A DNA stretch of 64,000 nt, from NCBI GenBank assembly GCA_016721725.1, contig JADKHN010000006.1, positions 868,001-932,000 on the forward strand. The letters run 5' to 3'. The notes under the pieces are model-generated. The model had not been told where the DNA came from, made no database searches, and saw only the letters and a list, made by a program, of their open reading frames with translations. This DNA is from Chitinophagaceae bacterium. GTDB taxonomy: Bacteria > Bacteroidota > Bacteroidia > Chitinophagales > Chitinophagaceae. A program made the translations under genes and the position numbers. Positions 61,234-64,000 of the stretch are shown piece after piece (position 1 is the stretch's first letter; every line of letters begins with the position of its first letter).

Positions 61234-62916
61234 TTAGAAACCGGGGTTTTGAGTCAGGTTAGGGTTACTGTTCCTGGCGCTTGCCGGGATCGGGTACAGG
61301 TTGTATTTGCTGTCCACTGCGGTACCGGAGGGTAAGCCGCCTTTCCAGGGCCACAGGTAGGTACCGCTGGTCAGCAGACCATAACGGATCAGGTCGGTAC
61401 GGCGGTGTCCTTCCCAGTATAATTCACGTCCTCTTTCTTCAAGGATGAATTGAAGCGTCAACTGACCGGCCGTGATATTCCCGGCGGTACTGCCACCCCA
61501 GGCGCGGGTACGGATATTGTTGATGTAAGTTAAAGCGTTGGCGGCGCTTCCGTTTCCTCCGCGTAAAACGGCCTCAGCATAAATGAGGTACATTTCAGCG
61601 AGACGGAATACAGGCCAGTCGATATCCGCGAAAGTGCGGTTATTCACATCGGAGACCTCTCCATTATCAGAACGGATGTTCCTGAACTTGTTAACATGCA
61701 ATCCGCTGGCCGGATCTGGGAAATTCACTTCGCTTCCGTTCAGTAAGACGGGCAATTCGATCTGCGCAGGGCTGGTACCGAATTTCGACGTGGTGAACAT
61801 GGCCCTTTTATCAGTAGCCCCGGTCGGGTCGCTGAATTGGGCGGCCAGGGCCTTGGTGGCCACATAACCTTTCCATCCGGCGCCGCCTGCCCCTTTGAAG
61901 TAATCGGTCGGCTTGTCATCACCACTGGAACAATTCACCAGGAAAGTGGTATTACCATAACCCTGGGTCTTCAAACCGTCGCAGGTGATGTTCCAGATCA
62001 TTTCATTGGTCCGCTTGTCGTTGTCGGCCATGAACAGCTGTGCGTAACCGCTGTAACCGTTAACCGCTGTCGTATTGAGCGAGTATCCCGCATTGATCAC
62101 TTTCGAAGCATAGATGATCGCCGAATCGTAATATGCGGTGGAAGTTGTCCCGTTGTAGACATTCGCATTGAGATAGATACGAGCCTGTAAAGCCCAGTTA
62201 GCCGATTGATCAACACGACCATATTCAGCGGTCTTAGCAGTGGTCATTTCCGATTCAACGGCTTTCAGTTCACCCATGATGTATTTGTACAGTTCCTTAC
62301 GGCTGATCTCCGGTGGTGTCTCAGTTTGTGCAATGCCGTAAGATTCCGTGATGAAGGTGGACTTTCCGAAAATATCCATCATCACCCAATAGTTGAACGC
62401 ACGCAGGAAACGGATCTCCGCCCGGGTCTTTTTGATCTCGGCCGCGTCGGCACCGGTGATATTGCGGGAAGACAGTTTCTCGTCAGTTGATTCACGCAGG
62501 TATTCGTTGATCAGGGTAATGTTCCAGATCGGCCTGACGTACATGCCTTTCAGGAAGGGATCGGCACTGTTAAAGCTCATGGAATGGTAGTTCTTGATGG
62601 TCTGGTCATTCCAGAAACATACGGCTTCTTCAGTAGGCAGTTCCTGGCAGTTGAAGAAAGGACGAATGAACGCGATCTGCGATCCTTCATCCAGTCCCCC
62701 AGAGATGTCGGGGTTTCCGGCAGGACCGGAGTTACCACCGATCGACAAGCCGCCATATATTTTGGCCAGTACGCCTTTGTAACCTGCAGGGGTCGCATAC
62801 ACTTTTTCAGGTGTAAGGTCATTCTGGGGAACCAGGTCCAGTTTCTTGGCGCAGGAGGCCAGAACCATTGCCAGGACCAGCGCCGTACCTGTGTATCTGA
62901 ATAATTTATTTTTCAT
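61234..62916 (-). CDS. SusD/RagB nutrient-binding outer-membrane lipoprotein
   Basis: A 560-residue lipoprotein (C22, LASCAKK) with the SusD family's TPR-like N-terminal helices (TPEKVYATPAGYKGVLAKIYGG; AEIKKTRAEIRFLRAFNYWVMMDIFG), RLAEMYLIYAEAVLRG in the middle, and the C-terminal LQFILEERGRELYWEGHRRTDLIRYG. It caps the SusC barrel and binds the glycan substrate at the surface. The SusC gene lies 30 bases upstream in the same transcript. Length is normal for the family. Confidence 0.96.
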   Translation of the reverse strand: MKNKLFRYTGTALVLAMVLASCAKKLDLVPQNDLTPEKVYATPAGYKGVLAKIYGGLSIGGNSGPAGNPDISGGLDEGSQIAFIRPFFNCQELPTEEAVCFWNDQTIKNYHSMSFNSADPFLKGMYVRPIWNITLINEYLRESTDEKLSSRNITGADAAEIKKTRAEIRFLRAFNYWVMMDIFGKSTFITESYGIAQTETPPEISRKELYKYIMGELKAVESEMTTAKTAEYGRVDQSANWALQARIYLNANVYNGTTSTAYYDSAIIYASKVINAGYSLNTTAVNGYSGYAQLFMADNDKRTNEMIWNITCDGLKTQGYGNTTFLVNCSSGDDKPTDYFKGAGGAGWKGYVATKALAAQFSDPTGATDKRAMFTTSKFGTSPAQIELPVLLNGSEVNFPDPASGLHVNKFRNIRSDNGEVSDVNNRTFADIDWPVFRLAEMYLIYAEAVLRGGNGSAANALTYINNIRTRAWGGSTAGNITAGQLTLQFILEERGRELYWEGHRRTDLIRYGLLTSGTYLWPWKGGLPSGTAVDSKYNLYPIPASARNSNPNLTQNPGF

Positions 62917-62946
62917 ATAGTCAATTTAAGTTTTTTCAGTGAATGA

Positions 62947-64000
62947 TTAAAAGTCAAGATTGGCGCCGATGGTGAATACCCTCGGGCGTGGATAAATATT
63001 GTTATCTACCCCGCTGCTGGAGGAATTCTCCGGATCCAGGCCCTTGTACTTCGTGATCACAAATACGTTCTGTACGCTGCCTGATAAACGCAAACTGGCT
63101 TTGTTACGGATGATCTTACCGAAGTTATACCCGATGTTGATATTGTCGAGCCTCAGGAAAGAGGCGTTCTGCAGGTAATAATCGGAAAGGTATTGCTGGT
63201 TGCGGAACCCGGTATTGAGGTAATCGCGTGAACCGTTGGTCAGCAAGGCACCGTTCTGGATGGCATTCAGCACGCCGGTCCGGGAAGCATAGTTGTTATA
63301 AAGATAGTTGTTGTAAGAACCATGCGCGGCCAGTCCGAGGCTCCAGTTCTTATAGGCCACCTGGGTATTGATGCCGAACATCATGGTTGGTGCCGGATTC
63401 TTTGAATAGTAGTACTGGTCATCGGGCACGCCATCACGGTTACGGTCTTCGTAAAGTCCTTCGATGGGCAAGCCGGTTTTTGCATCATACACCTGCTGAC
63501 GGGCGTAGTAGATAAACGGTGCGTAACCCACCTGGTGAACACCGATGAAGTTACCGGTACCTCCGCTGATCCCTGAAACCGGGTTACCGGTGAAATTAGG
63601 ATCTACGATATTGGCCAGCTTGGTGATCTTTGAATTCTGGAAGGTCAGGTTGAAACCGAAATCCCAGATCAGGTCTGATTTCTTGACGGGAGTTGTATTG
63701 ATCGTGATCTCGATACCATTGTTCTCCATATTACCAATGTTCCTCAACAGGTCGATGTCGAAGTTCTGACCAGGTGCTTGTCCTACCACACTCAGCAGAT
63801 CCTTGGTCTTTTTATTGTAGAAATCCACCGAACCGGTGATCCGGTTGTTCAGGAATCCGAAATCAAGACCGATATTCTGGGTGGTTGTGGTCTCCCATTT
63901 CAGGTCGGGATAGTAACGGGTCGGGCGATAGAAATAATAGAAGTTATTACCAAACTGGTATTGGGCCGTTGAATTACTCTGGGAGTAAATGGCCTGGTAA
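62947..64000 (-). CDS. SusC/RagA TonB-dependent receptor, C-terminal part (runs off right edge)
   Basis: The last about 350 residues of a SusC-type TonB-dependent transporter. Typical blocks are YPDLKWETTTTQNIGLDFGFLNN, NGIEITINTTPVKKSDLIWDFGFN, GYNFGKIIRNKASLRLSGSVQNVFVITKYKGLDPE and the C-terminal VFTIGANLDF ending in an aromatic residue. The frame is open from 63999 down to the stop and continues beyond the window; the plug domain, TonB box and the signal peptide lie to the right. It forms the outer-membrane pore of the complex with SusD and begins the operon seen here. Confidence 0.95.
   Translation of the reverse strand, partial: YQAIYSQSNSTAQYQFGNNFYYFYRPTRYYPDLKWETTTTQNIGLDFGFLNNRITGSVDFYNKKTKDLLSVVGQAPGQNFDIDLLRNIGNMENNGIEITINTTPVKKSDLIWDFGFNLTFQNSKITKLANIVDPNFTGNPVSGISGGTGNFIGVHQVGYAPFIYYARQQVYDAKTGLPIEGLYEDRNRDGVPDDQYYYSKNPAPTMMFGINTQVAYKNWSLGLAAHGSYNNYLYNNYASRTGVLNAIQNGALLTNGSRDYLNTGFRNQQYLSDYYLQNASFLRLDNINIGYNFGKIIRNKASLRLSGSVQNVFVITKYKGLDPENSSSSGVDNNIYPRPRVFTIGANLDF

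Noticed and set aside
1..64000. CRISPR arrays, tRNA or rRNA genes, insertion sequences, prophage or plasmid origin
   Set aside because: No regular direct-repeat arrays, no cloverleaf-like or rRNA sequence, and no transposase, integrase, capsid or replication-initiator gene was recognised by eye.

Overview
The window is a continuous stretch of chromosome from a Bacteroidota bacterium, most likely of the Chitinophagaceae or a close relative. The evidence is a SusC/SusD/SusE-F nutrient-uptake operon, two PorP/SprF-type proteins, type IX secretion sorting tails, DUF3810, DUF1573 and DUF6702 proteins, a fused E1 alpha/beta keto-acid dehydrogenase, an L32 without zinc cysteines, and promoters of the Bacteroidota TTG / TAnnTTTG type. 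Base composition is near 50% GC and even across genes. I see no integrase, transposase, plasmid gene, CRISPR array, rRNA or tRNA. The genes look vertically inherited and densely packed; no gene-free gap exceeds about 250 bases.

Layout. 1-5 kb: end of dcd, a serine hydrolase, TspO, DUF3810, then the DUF177-rpmF-plsX operon. 5-14.9 kb: exported proteins and degradative enzymes (BNR-repeat protein, MORN-like protein, GH97 alpha-glucosidase, esterase, M1 peptidase, HupE-like protein, DUF6702). 15-21 kb: envelope genes (CNNM/CBS protein, PAP2 phosphatase, two tandem LTA-synthase-like phosphotransferases). 21-31 kb: metabolism (methyltransferase, GlmM, cysteine desulfurase, tryptophan 2,3-dioxygenase, beta-barrel protein, YebC, PhzF, fused E1). 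31-38 kb: DUF1573 pair, a PorP/SprF protein, a frameshifted aquaporin, a peroxiredoxin, an orphan sorting-tail protein, RlmI-like methyltransferase, GrpE and DnaJ. 38-47.6 kb: VWA protein, an O-methyltransferase/glucosaminidase/HPRT operon, SSS symporter, LOG protein, FAD oxidase with a small outer-membrane protein, and an amphipathic-repeat protein. 47.7-56 kb: a giant PKD/CHU_C surface protein with its PorP/SprF partner, RecG and an RhlE-type helicase. 56-64 kb: GH53 galactanase, CvfB, a lone Smr protein and the SusF-like/SusE/SusD/SusC operon, which runs off the right edge.

Working together. The SusCD complex with its lipoproteins binds and imports a polysaccharide; GH53 (galactan) and GH97 (alpha-glucan) are the two glycanases in view. 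The 1207-residue PKD protein and PorP/SprF partner form a type IX secretion substrate/anchor pair. RpmF-PlsX, GrpE-DnaJ, GlmM, RecG and HPRT are housekeeping.

The least explained material is (i) several families of small palindromic or low-complexity intergenic repeats, (ii) an amphipathic-repeat protein whose promoter carries an inverted repeat at the expected transcription start, (iii) the HupE-M1 peptidase-DUF6702 neighbourhood, and (iv) a signal peptide fused directly to a sorting tail. I did not find a convincing wholly new multi-gene system.
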